Notes under the pieces: model-generated
Database searches by the model: none
What the model saw: only the letters and a program-made list of their open reading frames with translations
What the model was told of the DNA's origin: nothing
Origin: CAVXXB01 sp963765585
GTDB taxonomy: Bacteria > Calditrichota > Calditrichia > JAJRVZ01
Length of the DNA: 64,000 nucleotides
Assembly: GCA_963765585.1 (NCBI GenBank)
Contig: CAVXXB010000004.1
Span: 1 to 64,000, forward strand
Direction: 5' to 3'
Program-made: the position numbers and the translations under genes
Shown: positions 56,376 through 64,000 of the stretch, piece after piece
Numbering within the stretch: position 1 is the stretch's first letter
How the letters are laid out: every line of letters begins with the position of its first letter

Positions 56376-57116
56376 CTACTCCATCTTTCTTATCCGCACT
56401 TCAACATCTTCTTTATCTTTAAGTAATTTTAAAATTTCATCTGTGTCGGTTTCTCCGAAATGATAAGGGTAGAGTATTTTCGGATTTAGCATGTTCACTG
56501 CATTTACAACCATTTGTGGTGTCATTGTGTACGGGAGGTTCATCGGTAAGAAGGCAATATCAATATTGTTTATATCCTTCATTTCAGGAAAGTCCTCTGT
56601 GTCACCGGCAATGTATACTTTTTTATCGCCAAAACTTAAAACATAACCGTTCCCCACACCTTTGGGATGAAACACTTCTCCGTTTTCCCGTTTATGTACG
56701 AGATTATATGCCGGAACGGCCAACACATTAATGCCATCAATATTCTTTTCATCACCATTTTTCATCACCATGCCATCCTCAAATTTCTCAGCACAGGTTT
56801 TAGTCAGAATTATCCTGGTCTCTTTTTTTCTGATCAATTCAATTGCTTTAGAATCCAGATGATCGCCATGATGGTGAGTAATTAAAATGATGTCGGCTTT
56901 TGGCAATTTTTCATAATCGGCATACCATGATACCGGATCGGTATGAATCACCAGATCATTTATTTGAAACATTAATGTACCATGTCCGATAAATGAAATG
57001 AGAAGATCACCCTGTGAAGTCGAAATTGTATCAACCTCAAATTGATTTTGCTGTTCGCTGCACATAGCATAACTAAAAAATATACCTATAAGACAAAGAA
57101 TTGTAATGGTCTTCAT
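56376..57116 (-). CDS. metallo-beta-lactamase-fold hydrolase, exported
   Basis: MBL-fold protein of the UPF0173/YtnP-like group. A signal peptide (~1-19) is present, unusual for the cytosolic UPF0173 proteins. ISFIGHGTLMFQI, IHTDPVSWYADY, ILITHHHGDHLDSKAIE (zinc HxHxDH) and VYIAGDTEDFPEM plus LYPYHFGETD provide metal ligands. 246 residues. Ribosome site GGAGC before ATG 57116. Substrate unknown; it is followed directly by upp. Confidence 0.9.
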   Translation of the reverse strand: MKTITILCLIGIFFSYAMCSEQQNQFEVDTISTSQGDLLISFIGHGTLMFQINDLVIHTDPVSWYADYEKLPKADIILITHHHGDHLDSKAIELIRKKETRIILTKTCAEKFEDGMVMKNGDEKNIDGINVLAVPAYNLVHKRENGEVFHPKGVGNGYVLSFGDKKVYIAGDTEDFPEMKDINNIDIAFLPMNLPYTMTPQMVVNAVNMLNPKILYPYHFGETDTDEILKLLKDKEDVEVRIRKME

Positions 57117-57164
57117 GGTGAGCTCCTTTAAACCAATCTGCTATTATTTGATAATATTAATATT

Positions 57165-57261
57165 TACCACAAAGGCATAAAGCACACGGACTTTTTGAAT
57201 AATTAATATTAAAAATATGTGAAAAAAATTATCTTCGTGATCTTCGTGCCTTCGTGGTGAA
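57165..57261. repeat. palindromic intergenic repeat (ACCACAAAGGC/GCCTTCGTGGT)
   Basis: TACCACAAAGGCATAAAGCAC and TCTTCGTGCCTTCGTGGTGA are imperfect inverted copies around an AT-rich centre; another variant of the CACAGAG class. It fills the gap between the peroxiredoxin and MBL genes. Confidence 0.65.
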
Positions 57262-57268
57262 CAATTTT

Positions 57269-57844
57269 TTACTTCTTGTTCAAAAATTCAATCACCTTAT
57301 CACTATCTTCCTTGGCCGTAACTTCGGTATCCTTGTAGACTATTTTCCCGGATTTGTCAATTATAAATGTCCATCTGGAGATTGACGATGGTCTGATCAG
57401 ATCCATTTCCTTACCCTCAACTTCGCGGGTAATGGAAGCCCCTCCACCGGTTGGGACGCCAAAGATTTCAGCTATATTTCCACTTACATCGGAAAGCAGT
57501 GTAAAATTGAGATTATACATATTACCAAATATTTTCAGGTTTTTTACCGGGTCCGCACTGATTCCGATCACTTCAACATCGAAATCATCAAATTTGGATT
57601 TATTGTCCCGGTAGCTGCATGCTTGTTTCGTGCACCCACCGGTTAATGCGCCCGGGTAGAAATATACAACGACATTCTTTTTTCCGATAAAATTATCTGA
57701 TTGCCATAATTCTCCATCTTGATTATTAGCAACAAAACCAGGTACGGCATCTCCTATATTTAAAACCGTATCAGAAGCGCTCAATTCGATGAAAAAGAGA
57801 CAAACTAACATAAGGGTAGAAATAAAGAATATTTTATTATTCAT
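57269..57844 (-). CDS. periplasmic peroxiredoxin (BCP/AhpC-TSA family)
   Basis: ATG 57844 with AAAGGAGATTC upstream opens a signal peptide (IFFISTLMLVCLFFIELSA). Peroxiredoxin domain: IGDAVPGFVANNQDGELW, VVYFYPGALTGGCTKQACSYRD with peroxidatic Cys (GGCTKQ) and a Cys five residues on as in BCP, VIGISADPVKNLK, and a Trp/Phe-rich C-terminus RWTFIIDKSGKIVYKD. Reduces peroxides in the periplasm. 191 residues from this start; the frame to 57898 has no family sequence. Confidence 0.92.
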   Translation of the reverse strand: MNNKIFFISTLMLVCLFFIELSASDTVLNIGDAVPGFVANNQDGELWQSDNFIGKKNVVVYFYPGALTGGCTKQACSYRDNKSKFDDFDVEVIGISADPVKNLKIFGNMYNLNFTLLSDVSGNIAEIFGVPTGGGASITREVEGKEMDLIRPSSISRWTFIIDKSGKIVYKDTEVTAKEDSDKVIEFLNKK

Positions 57845-57978
57845 AGTACTGAATCTCCTTTCTGATATGTTTACAATCCAGTAAACTGATTTATCCAACG
57901 ATTTATTTGATATTTATGATTTAAATAATGTGCAAGACCCAGGTGAAGGGTTAGTACTTACCTATATCTATATGTTCT

Positions 57979-58413
57979 CTACAAAATATATATTGCGATT
58001 GTCTTCTTTTTTAACTCAAATTCATATAGTTGTTTTTCACTAAACAACCCCGGTATATCCCGGTGAGATAGATCGTTTTTAATGCTTGAGGGATGACACA
58101 GGTAAAGGGCCGAACCTAGTAATGTTTCTACGGAACAGTCCTGAGGGAAGAGGTATTCTACCCTGGGTCTTAATTCAGCCAATGCCTTTTCATACAATTC
58201 TATTAATGATGATCCATCCAAATCAAAACATTTTTGCACAACAAGCGCCAGATAGGTAATTGTCTCGCCGGGACCTTTTATACCGACCTCTGCCATTGGT
58301 ATCGGGAAATGACTAAAAGAACGGAAAATATCTATATATATATTTTGGGCAAATGGATAATTGTGTTTTTGAGACAGGCGGTTGGCAATATGATGCTCAA
58401 TCTGATCTAACAT
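57979..58413 (-). CDS. uncharacterised protein, 144 residues
   Basis: Not recognised. No signal peptide or membrane helix; a mixed helical sequence (IEHHIANRLSQKHNYPFAQN, YLALVVQKCFDLDGSSLIEL, LGSALYLCHPSSIKNDL). Conserved-looking LCHPSS and KGPGETITY motifs but no family known to me. ATG 58413 has a weak purine tract. Flanked by 300 bases of AT-rich DNA on its upstream side. Confidence 0.5.
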   Translation of the reverse strand: MLDQIEHHIANRLSQKHNYPFAQNIYIDIFRSFSHFPIPMAEVGIKGPGETITYLALVVQKCFDLDGSSLIELYEKALAELRPRVEYLFPQDCSVETLLGSALYLCHPSSIKNDLSHRDIPGLFSEKQLYEFELKKKTIAIYIL

Positions 58414-58721
58414 AATCCTGAATTTTTATTGATCGGTTGTCCTTGATTAAGACACTCCGCTCGATTATGCCGTGTTACAGCATTATGAACTAAGCAAACT
58501 TAAGAAATAATCATAAAATAAAGAATAAAAAATCGTATAAATATTAAGAATTAATCCAATTTCAACCCGCGTGTTTTTTGTATTACATGCCAAAGTTTAT
58601 TCAGACCCGCTGAACCAATAAATAAATTACTTTGCGTCTCCGCGACTCTGCGAGAGGATTATTCTTCAGGTTGGCAATATATAATATTGGAGCTGATAAA
58701 AATGTCATAACCGAGTTAATA
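58414..58721. repeat. intergenic, GCAGAG-class repeat at 58631-58658
   Basis: TTTGCGTCTCCGCGACTCTG followed by CGAGAGG is a half palindrome of the GCAGAG class. The rest is AT-rich; no gene seen. Confidence 0.55.
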
Positions 58722-59228
58722 TTACCCAGATGGTCCTGCCAAACCTAACAGCGTATCGCCCGAAACGCGGAAGACCGTCCAGTCATCCATTGGGATGGCG
58801 CCCAGGTTTTTATAAAACTCAATGGCTGGGGTGTTCCAGTCAAGTACAGACCATTCAAGCCGGCCGCAGTTTCTTTCCACTGCGAGTGATGCAAGAAAAC
58901 TCAGAATTGTTTTTCCGATGCCCTGGCCGCGACTCTCAGGCATTACAAACACATCCTCGAGGTAAATTCCCGGTTTGCCAAGAAACGTGGAGAAACTATG
59001 AAAAAATAATGCGAAACCAACCGCTTGTGTTTCTGTTTCTGCCAGAATCACTTCTGCCACCGGTCGCGTACCAAACAGAGATTCGTTTAGAATTTGTTCA
59101 TCAGCTGTGACTTCATGTTCCAGTTTTTCATAGATCGCCAGCTGTTTGATAAAATTCAATATAACCGGTATATCATCTTGCACTGCAAAACGTATTCTAA
59201 CATTACTAGGGTTGACAGATCTCTTCAT
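58722..59228 (-). CDS. GNAT acetyltransferase (diamine/spermidine acetyltransferase-like)
   Basis: 168 residues: RIRFAVQDDIPVILNFIKQLAIYEKLEHEV (residues ~11-40, typical of SAT-like enzymes), VGFALFFHSFSTFLGKPGIY, LEDVFVMPESRGQGIGKTIL with the acetyl-CoA RGQGIGK loop, and LEWSVLDWNTPAIEFYKNLG. Likely acetylates small amines such as polyamines. Twenty-one bases after the ACT-domain gene, same strand. Confidence 0.92.
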   Translation of the reverse strand: MKRSVNPSNVRIRFAVQDDIPVILNFIKQLAIYEKLEHEVTADEQILNESLFGTRPVAEVILAETETQAVGFALFFHSFSTFLGKPGIYLEDVFVMPESRGQGIGKTILSFLASLAVERNCGRLEWSVLDWNTPAIEFYKNLGAIPMDDWTVFRVSGDTLLGLAGPSG

Positions 59229-59249
59229 ATATTTTAAGTCCGTTAAAAT

Positions 59250-59645
59250 TCAATTATTAAGATGAATATCATGACCGCTATTTTTTAATGTTTGGACGGC
59301 TCTATCTAATTCATGTTCTTTAACCATCACATAGTCTGTGTCATAAGTTGAAAAGGCAAATACGCTAATATCAGCATCGGCTAACGGTGTGGTCAAAGAT
59401 GCAAGTATGCCTGTTTGTGCAAAATCAAGAGGACCATGAATTTTAAAACAGCGCCAACTCATTTCACATTTACCAGCAGGGGGGAAATAATCTTGTGGAC
59501 AAACGATGGATAATTCATCTGCGGTTTTTGTAATTGAATAAAAATGACTTTGTAGAATAGACTCCGGAATTTGACTGAAGGTATCAAATCGACAAACCAC
59601 AAATGTGTCTTTTAGAACGGAGATTACAAGGGGAGTGACATTCAT
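59250..59645 (-). CDS. ACT-domain (CASTOR-like, ACT_7) protein
   Basis: 131 residues with two ACT-like halves: VISVLKDTFVVCRFDTFSQIP, TKTADELSIVCPQDYFP and FKIHGPLDFAQTGILASLTTPLADADISVF (residues ~68-97), then STYDTDYVMVKEHELDRAVQ. The last motif is diagnostic of the ACT_7 family, which binds small amino-acid ligands. Likely a sensory or binding protein. GGAG before ATG 59645. Confidence 0.88.
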   Translation of the reverse strand: MNVTPLVISVLKDTFVVCRFDTFSQIPESILQSHFYSITKTADELSIVCPQDYFPPAGKCEMSWRCFKIHGPLDFAQTGILASLTTPLADADISVFAFSTYDTDYVMVKEHELDRAVQTLKNSGHDIHLNN

Positions 59646-59780
59646 TATTTACTCCAATTAATTGGTTGGTATCGTCATTTAAATAATGAAAACCCAATAT
59701 TTATGATGAGGTATTATCTGAAATAATATAGACAAAGAAATTATAAAAACAAATTGCGCTTCAAAAATATGGGATACAAG

Positions 59781-60269
59781 TTAATGTTCTTTTGGTAGCA
59801 TTTCATCGGTTTGTAAATAGTGATTCATCGCATCTTCCCAGAATTTCATGGAATGTTGAAATGATGCTTCCGTGAATGATTCAATAAAATCATTACCATG
59901 TTGCGATACGGCGGTATAGGTATAACTGATATCCACATAGGATTCGTTACTATTCTTCTGTGCAACTCTTATATACAGGCAGCAGGTTCTGGAACCCGGA
60001 GTAAAGCGAACAAATTCTACCAGAAAATTTTCCCGATCATGTTTGGTTACAACCCAGGTAGTCTCTTCATCATCATGATGCGGTGTGGTAAATACGGCAC
60101 CGGGTTCAACCAAACCGGATTCTGAATAGACCATGTTGTATTGCCAGCCATCCAGCCAATCGGCCTCACGCACCGGGCAGAGCAGGGGGAAGACTTTTTC
60201 TGGTGAGGCAAAAATAGTCTGCCGATGGCTTTGTGTAATTCGATTGGCAATAAAGTTCTCTTTATTCAA
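59781..60269 (-). CDS. SRPBCC (START/Bet v1-fold) protein
   Basis: 162 residues. SHRQTIFASPEKVFPLLCPVREADWLDGW (residues ~14-42) is a typical SRPBCC opening with the ExVF...L pattern, followed by SGLVEPGAVFTTPHHDDEET, WVVTKHDRENFLVEFVRFTP and SYVDISYTYTAVSQHGNDFI. Hydrophobic-ligand-binding fold, no catalysis predicted. A perfect hairpin (60343-60368) lies ~75 bases upstream. Confidence 0.88.
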   Translation of the reverse strand: MNKENFIANRITQSHRQTIFASPEKVFPLLCPVREADWLDGWQYNMVYSESGLVEPGAVFTTPHHDDEETTWVVTKHDRENFLVEFVRFTPGSRTCCLYIRVAQKNSNESYVDISYTYTAVSQHGNDFIESFTEASFQHSMKFWEDAMNHYLQTDEMLPKEH

Positions 60270-60342
60270 TATATTACCTCAATTTATTTAAAATTCTTAC
60301 ATTGGGACATAGTCAACTAATTCCGCTGGATCTGTTAAAAAA

Positions 60343-60368
60343 TTACCCCAGGATTAATCCTGGGGTAA
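60343..60368. terminator. perfect 26-bp inverted repeat
   Basis: TTACCCCAGGATT and AATCCTGGGGTAA are exact inverted copies with no loop bases between. A run of A/T follows on both sides. It may terminate the GyrI-like operon on the - strand. Confidence 0.6.
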
Positions 60369-60382
60369 GAAAAATTATAATT

Positions 60383-60620
60383 ATCTGTGCTGTCTTAACC
60401 TGGTGTCTACAAATTTTTGACCGCCAGGTACCGCAAAGCAGAAATTAAGTACGCAGATAAATATTTATAAATCTTTGCGTAACTCGGGTAGTTCTTAGCG
60501 TTCATTGCGGTTAAGAAAAAATCATGAAATTCAGGATAAAATCCTTAAGAATGATGAAAACAGATCAGGACAAATAAATAAGCATTACTCAGTTGTAAAC
60601 ACATAGCCAAGAGACTAAAA
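60383..60620 (+). repeat. dispersed palindromic repeat, copy A4 (full length)
   Basis: Aligns with 45786-46025: left end TGTCTTAACCTGGTGTCTAC, centre ACCGCAAAGCAGAAATTAAG and CGTTCATTGCGGTTAAGAAAA, right end GTTGTAAACACATAGCCAAG. Divergence from A3 is moderate, so the family is not newly amplified. Confidence 0.85.
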
Positions 60621-60626
60621 TTTATC

Positions 60627-61244
60627 TTATATATATGGCTGTCGTAAAATGGTTTTCAATTTCTCCGGTGCCACTTTGCGAAAATCACTCAGGTAAATTT
60701 CATGGTGTTTCTGATGATGGCCGTCAAACTGCCCACCTGATTCGGTGATATAATTATGGATCTTCATAATATTATCATACTCGTCTGAGTATGGTCCGAT
60801 ATGCATCAATTGAACACATTTCCCTTCGGTAAAGGCTTCTAATCTTAACAGATCGAGCGTTTTTTTATCCACTTTTTTTTCAGTCTCAACGATCGCCTTT
60901 TGGATTACCTCCTGTGGCACTTGCTCAGGCTGCATTATCATAAGTGTCCATTTCCACTTTTCTTTGTTGCCGGCAACAAAGTCATCCATATCATCCGCCC
61001 ACCACAGTCCTTCCAGTGGCATGACAACATAATCAAAACTGTTATTAATTTTCATCAAGAATTTAGTTTTATACGAGACACCAAACAGTGCCTGAATGGC
61101 TTGTGAGAAATCCTCTGAATCTGTGCTTCCTTCTCCATCAATCATTAAATAGTTGAACCCTGATATATCTACAATTTCAGGTATTCCGGGTTTTGGTTGA
61201 TATAAATGTTTGTATTCTTTCTTCAGATCCAGTTTTTTTGTCAT
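60627..61244 (-). CDS. GyrI-like small-molecule-binding domain protein
   Basis: 205 residues, stand-alone GyrI-like/SOUL-fold protein (no DNA-binding domain): KKEYKHLYQPKPGIPEIVDI, NYLMIDGEGSTDSEDFSQAI, FDYVVMPLEGLWWADD, VQLMHIGPYSDEYDNIMKIH and HHEIYLSDFRKVAPEKLKTI are family hallmarks. Expected to bind amphipathic compounds. ATG 61244 overlaps the upstream SDR stop (ATGA), coupling translation. Confidence 0.92.
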   Translation of the reverse strand: MTKKLDLKKEYKHLYQPKPGIPEIVDISGFNYLMIDGEGSTDSEDFSQAIQALFGVSYKTKFLMKINNSFDYVVMPLEGLWWADDMDDFVAGNKEKWKWTLMIMQPEQVPQEVIQKAIVETEKKVDKKTLDLLRLEAFTEGKCVQLMHIGPYSDEYDNIMKIHNYITESGGQFDGHHQKHHEIYLSDFRKVAPEKLKTILRQPYI

Positions 61245-61946
61245 AAATATCTCCTGAGCATAAAATTCCTGAATTTACCAAGTGGAATTACAATTTTGGG
61301 AGCAGTATATCTGCCGGGCTTTTTGTCGATACATTTTTGTAGGTGGTCGGTCGCTTTTTCCACACTCATCATAAAAGGTTTTACATCACCTTTGGCCATC
61401 TTTGTATCCACAAATCCAAAGCGTACGTTTGTTATAAATATTCCTTTAGGTTTCATTGCCAAAGCCAACCCTTCAAGATAGTTTGAGAGACCGGCTTTTG
61501 ATGCATGATAGGAAGGCGCTTCTGCGGATATCATCTCGTCTGCAACGCTGGATAAACCGATAAAATGACCCTTTTTATTTATCAGCATGACAGGAAGTAC
61601 AACTGAAATTGTTTGTACTGCTGCTATAAAATTGACATTTATGGTTGGAATTTCGTTTTTCAGATCGGATGCGTTAAATAGGTCACCGATGCCAACACAA
61701 TAGACACACAGATCTAATGTCTCCAAATTGTTGATGGCGGTAACCAGGATCTTTTTAAAATTCGCATCCTGAACATCAGATTGATAATGGCTGTACCTGT
61801 GATCTGTAAGTTCACTCTTACTACGTGAAATCCCAGCCACCCGCCAGCTTATCTTCGAGCAATCTTTTGGTAAGATTTAATCCAATTCCGTCAGAATTTC
61901 CGATTATTAATGCGGATCTTAAGGATTTTCTTTTTTCACTTTTCAT
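61241..61946 (-). CDS. SDR-family oxidoreductase, frameshift near the N-terminus
   Basis: The N-terminus from ATG 61946 reads KSLRSALIIGNSDGIGLNL with a nucleotide loop variant (GNSDGIG), then TKRLLEDKLAGGWDFT-stop. The remaining domain from 61840 reads in another frame: WRVAGISRSKSEL, LCVYCVGIGD, GHFIGLSSVADE (Ser), YHASKAGLSNYL (Tyr/Lys) and RFGFVDTKMAKGD. One indel near 61855 breaks it. Reassembled length is ~235, normal for SDRs. Overlaps the GyrI-like gene and follows DUF2277 by 3 bases. Confidence 0.85.
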
Positions 61947-61949
61947 TTT

Positions 61950-62225
61950 TTACGATTTTGGTTCAGATCTGCCAATTGCTTTTTTTCGTGCTTTTTCAGC
62001 CTCAGCCTCACGATTTTTTGCCGGGGCATTGGTTTCATATGTATCTATCATGCGACGAATAATTTTTGTGATATCCTGTACGGTTTGATTAAAAATTTTC
62101 TCATTTTGGACTGATGGCTTCCGGAACCCGCTGATCTTTCGTACAAATTGCAGTGAAGAAGCTAATATTTCATCATCTGATGCCGGGGGATCAAAATTAT
62201 AAAGCACTTTTATATTTCTACACAT
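61950..62225 (-). CDS. DUF2277 protein
   Basis: 91 residues. MCRNIKVLYNFDPPASDDEI then LQFVRKISGFRKPS is the family signature. Conserved Cys2 and the RNIK motif suggest a small binding domain; function unknown. C-terminal tail (KNREAEAEKARKKAIGRSE) is charged and may be disordered. First gene of a three-gene set with the SDR and GyrI-like genes. Confidence 0.93.
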   Translation of the reverse strand: MCRNIKVLYNFDPPASDDEILASSLQFVRKISGFRKPSVQNEKIFNQTVQDITKIIRRMIDTYETNAPAKNREAEAEKARKKAIGRSEPKS

Positions 62226-62320
62226 TAATATATTTTCCGTTCAATTTAATTTAGTGTCGTTGTGTACGAATAACTTCCGTGGAAAAAAATCTGGTTAAGG
62301 AAGTCCGATCGTACCAATTG

Positions 62321-63097
62321 TTATTTTTCATTAAGCAAAACAGGGGCCAATGGTGCATCGAGTTCAAGTAGTTGCAGTGTTTTAAACAGTATTCTCCTCT
62401 GTTGTTCCGCATCATTTGGATTTCCGATTGTACATCCCCGTTTTAGCCCGGTAAGAGTTGCGCGGGGTGGCAAAACACTTCGTATTGATTTGGCATGCCA
62501 GCTGGTCAATGTCGTTTTAATACCTTGCATTTCGAGATACCGGGCCATCAATCCCACGGATTGAGAACATAACGGTCACGAAGGTACCAGTAGTGCACAA
62601 TTTATATCCTGATCATTTATTACTGATTGAATTTGTGGAATAGTTTCTGACACCACCTGGGTGATATCCGGCTGATATCCCATAAAACTAATCACCTTTG
62701 GGAACAATTGTCCGAGTACGCCCTGGTTAACGAGTTCAAATAAATGCCGGGTGGGAATCAATACCTGGGGGTCGCGTCTGACTGAATCCTGCTTGTAATG
62801 ATCATGAGCAAACTCAATATTGATAAAGTTTGTAGAAGCCGGATATGTTCTGATACTATAATCACCAAGCGGATTGGCTGCATCGAATGGACGCTGTTTA
62901 TTTTTTAGATAACTGCCGGCAGATGTAATTAATACAATTTTTGAATCTTTTAATCCGATACCGATGCTGGAAGGTGTTTTCGTATTCTTCACGTAACTAT
63001 AGAGGTCCCAATCAATACGTCCGCTATAATTAAATTCAGCCAGCCATTTGTTTTTAAAATTATTTTTCCATTCTTTTAATCGTTCGACTGCATGCAT
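62321..63097 (-). CDS. GrdB/PrdB-like selenoprotein candidate (in-frame TGA, UxxC)
   Basis: Glycine/sarcosine/betaine/D-proline reductase selenoprotein B-like family. ATG 63097 starts HAVERLKEWKNNFKNKW; residues ~45-60 read TPSSIGIGLKDSKIVLITSA and later DINCALLVPS. Then TGA at 62578-62576 is followed in the same frame by PLCSQSVGLMARYLEMQGIK, SVLPPRATLTGLKRGCTIG and NPNDAEQQRRILFKTLQLLE to TAA at 62321. The family has CPxCHQ(S/T)VGL here, so TGA occupies the first Cys of a CxxC and would give Sec174-Pro-Leu-Cys177. Total ~258 residues. A SECIS-like hairpin lies just downstream. If TGA were a stop, a 78-residue downstream ORF (62557-62321) would remain. Confidence 0.8.
62548..62564 (-). promoter_or_regulatory. 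bacterial SECIS-like hairpin
   Basis: On the - strand TCAATCC, loop GTG, GGATTGA: seven perfect base pairs. The stem begins 11 bases and the loop 18 bases after the TGA, and the first loop base is G followed by U. These features fit the described bacterial SECIS pattern (stem downstream of UGA, loop 16-37 bases away, G in the first loop positions). Confidence 0.65.
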
Positions 63098-63197
63098 ATA
63101 GATAAGCCCAGGCTAAAATTATATAGGAAATATTTAAAATATGTTTACTTTTTTGATCGGAATTTCCGAACAGGGTCATCCTGAAAAAACAAAGAAC

Positions 63198-63965
63198 TTA
63201 GTTAAATATAATCTCAGTCTCATCATAGATCTTTAGCGTGCACTTGATCGAACCACCTTCCTGAAACATCGGATCCAATTGACCTTTTTTTTGCGCAACC
63301 AAAGTGATACGCAGTTCTTTCGTTTTCACAGGGTCCTTATCGGTATATTTTATATGATCAGGGGGGATGGAGTATGTTCCGCTTTCGGGAGAGAAAATAG
63401 TTAACTGAATACGACTCATATAAGAGAAATGATGCTCCGGGTGCCAGTATTCTAATAGCAGAGTCCGGGGATATTGGTCGTGTATCTCTGTCCAGGATAA
63501 TTCTAATGGCTTGTTTCGCGGATGACGATCAGCAATTTCTAAAGCACTGAACTCAATATCAGGTGCTCTGACAGTCGCCGGGTAACGCCGGTTGTCACCA
63601 AAGACAACCTGAAACTGATACAGTGTACCGGGAACAACGGGTAGATGGGCCTGATAATAATCCCTGCTGGGCCCAAAAAGATAATTTTCCGGCGGCTCCA
63701 TTTGCATACCATTTATATATATATTCCCTTCATCCAGGCGGATTTTATTATCATTCATGTCATAGAGGGTTGCCTGTATTACAGACGTTGAAGACTGGGC
63801 ATCATTGTTTATTGAATTGCTCAGGGTGAAGACCGGCCTGATATCACCGGGATCATTTGTATCCGCTGTTATCGCCATATCGGTGCAGCTGGTAAAGCAA
63901 ATATTTATACTGACCAGAAAAAAAAGAAGTTTTAAATAATAGGTTTTTATATCTATAAATTTCAT
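63198..63965 (-). CDS. DUF4249 lipoprotein
   Basis: 255 residues, lipobox CFTSCTD (Cys27). Ig-like beta-rich region: GDIRPVFTLSNSINNDA, VIQATLYDMNDNKIRLDEGN, YQAHLPVVPGTLYQFQVVFG, YPATVRAPDIEFSAL and LSWTEIHDQYPRTLLLEYW. DUF4249 proteins are outer-membrane lipoproteins often linked to TonB-dependent or surface systems in Bacteroidota-like organisms. No partner gene is in the window on its upstream side, which is the window edge. Confidence 0.75.
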   Translation of the reverse strand: MKFIDIKTYYLKLLFFLVSINICFTSCTDMAITADTNDPGDIRPVFTLSNSINNDAQSSTSVIQATLYDMNDNKIRLDEGNIYINGMQMEPPENYLFGPSRDYYQAHLPVVPGTLYQFQVVFGDNRRYPATVRAPDIEFSALEIADRHPRNKPLELSWTEIHDQYPRTLLLEYWHPEHHFSYMSRIQLTIFSPESGTYSIPPDHIKYTDKDPVKTKELRITLVAQKKGQLDPMFQEGGSIKCTLKIYDETEIIFN

Positions 63966-63977
63966 ACTTAATCTGTC

Positions 63978-64000
63978 TTATCCTTACCAGGTGTTTACAT
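63978..64000 (+). repeat. left end of a further dispersed repeat copy (A5) at the window edge
   Basis: TCCTTACCAGGTGTTTACAT matches the left end of copies A1 and A3 (CCTGACCAGGTGTTTAC). The element continues outside the window. Confidence 0.6.

Overview
The window is AT-rich, double-membrane bacterial DNA. Many small proteins carry lipobox signal peptides, and there are Wzi-like and other outer-membrane barrel proteins. DUF4249 and DUF4136 lipoproteins, GH106/GH30/sulfatase enzymes and a GT81-type glucosylglycerate synthase occur together. These point to the Fibrobacterota-Chlorobiota-Bacteroidota superphylum or a neighbour such as Calditrichota/KSB1. The phylum call is inference. No phage, plasmid, transposase, CRISPR or rRNA gene was seen.

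Region 1 (1-13 kb, + strand) is a cell-surface polysaccharide and lipid locus: phosphatidylserine decarboxylase, DUF354 protein, two carbohydrate deacetylases, hexapeptide acetyltransferase, acyl carrier protein, AMP ligase, SDR, a large sugar transferase, a nucleotide-sugar epimerase, UDP-GlcNAc 2-epimerase (wecB-like) and a Wzi-like barrel. Nearly every gene between 769 and 8436 is broken by several frameshifts, many beside homopolymers. This is either real decay or poor sequence quality. wecB and the Wzi-like gene are each bracketed by inverted repeats.

Region 2 (13.1-14.6 kb) is the most unusual part: tRNA-Ser(GCT), then eleven near-identical ~110-bp units built from the 5' two thirds of a tRNA-Ser with a rewritten anticodon arm, then an intact tRNA-Ser(TGA) and a terminator.

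Region 3 (14.7-21.7 kb) holds a GH106-like lipoprotein, a PLC/S1-P1-like protein and a GH30 lipoprotein. Region 4 (22-26.4 kb, - strand) is a partner-switching signalling set: two SpoIIE/PP2C phosphatases (one fused to an RsbW-type kinase), a STAS antagonist and a patatin lipase, overlapping or tightly spaced. Region 5 (27-41 kb) has a barrel-like protein, M14 and C1 peptidases, a lysine-ketoglutarate reductase-like protein, glucosylglycerate synthase, SDR, aldo-keto reductase, TPR protein and an MscS channel.

Region 6 (41-64 kb, mostly - strand) consists of short operons of small enzymes and lipoproteins: VOC, sulfatase, creatininase, lipocalin, CrcB/DUF190, SGNH hydrolases, cupin, TlpA, flavin reductase-like, GHL10, Upp, metallo-beta-lactamase fold, peroxiredoxin, GNATs, SRPBCC, GyrI-like and DUF2277. 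Near its right edge is a GrdB/PrdB-family gene with an in-frame TGA in a UxxC motif and a SECIS-like hairpin just downstream, a strong selenoprotein candidate.

Intergenic DNA is rich in dispersed repeats. One is a ~240-bp MITE-like family with an AACCGC/GCGGTT palindrome. Another is a pair of 267-bp CACAGAG elements carrying the C-terminal remnant of a GxxExxY protein. There are also many 7-8-bp degenerate tandem tracts resembling cyanobacterial STRR sequences.
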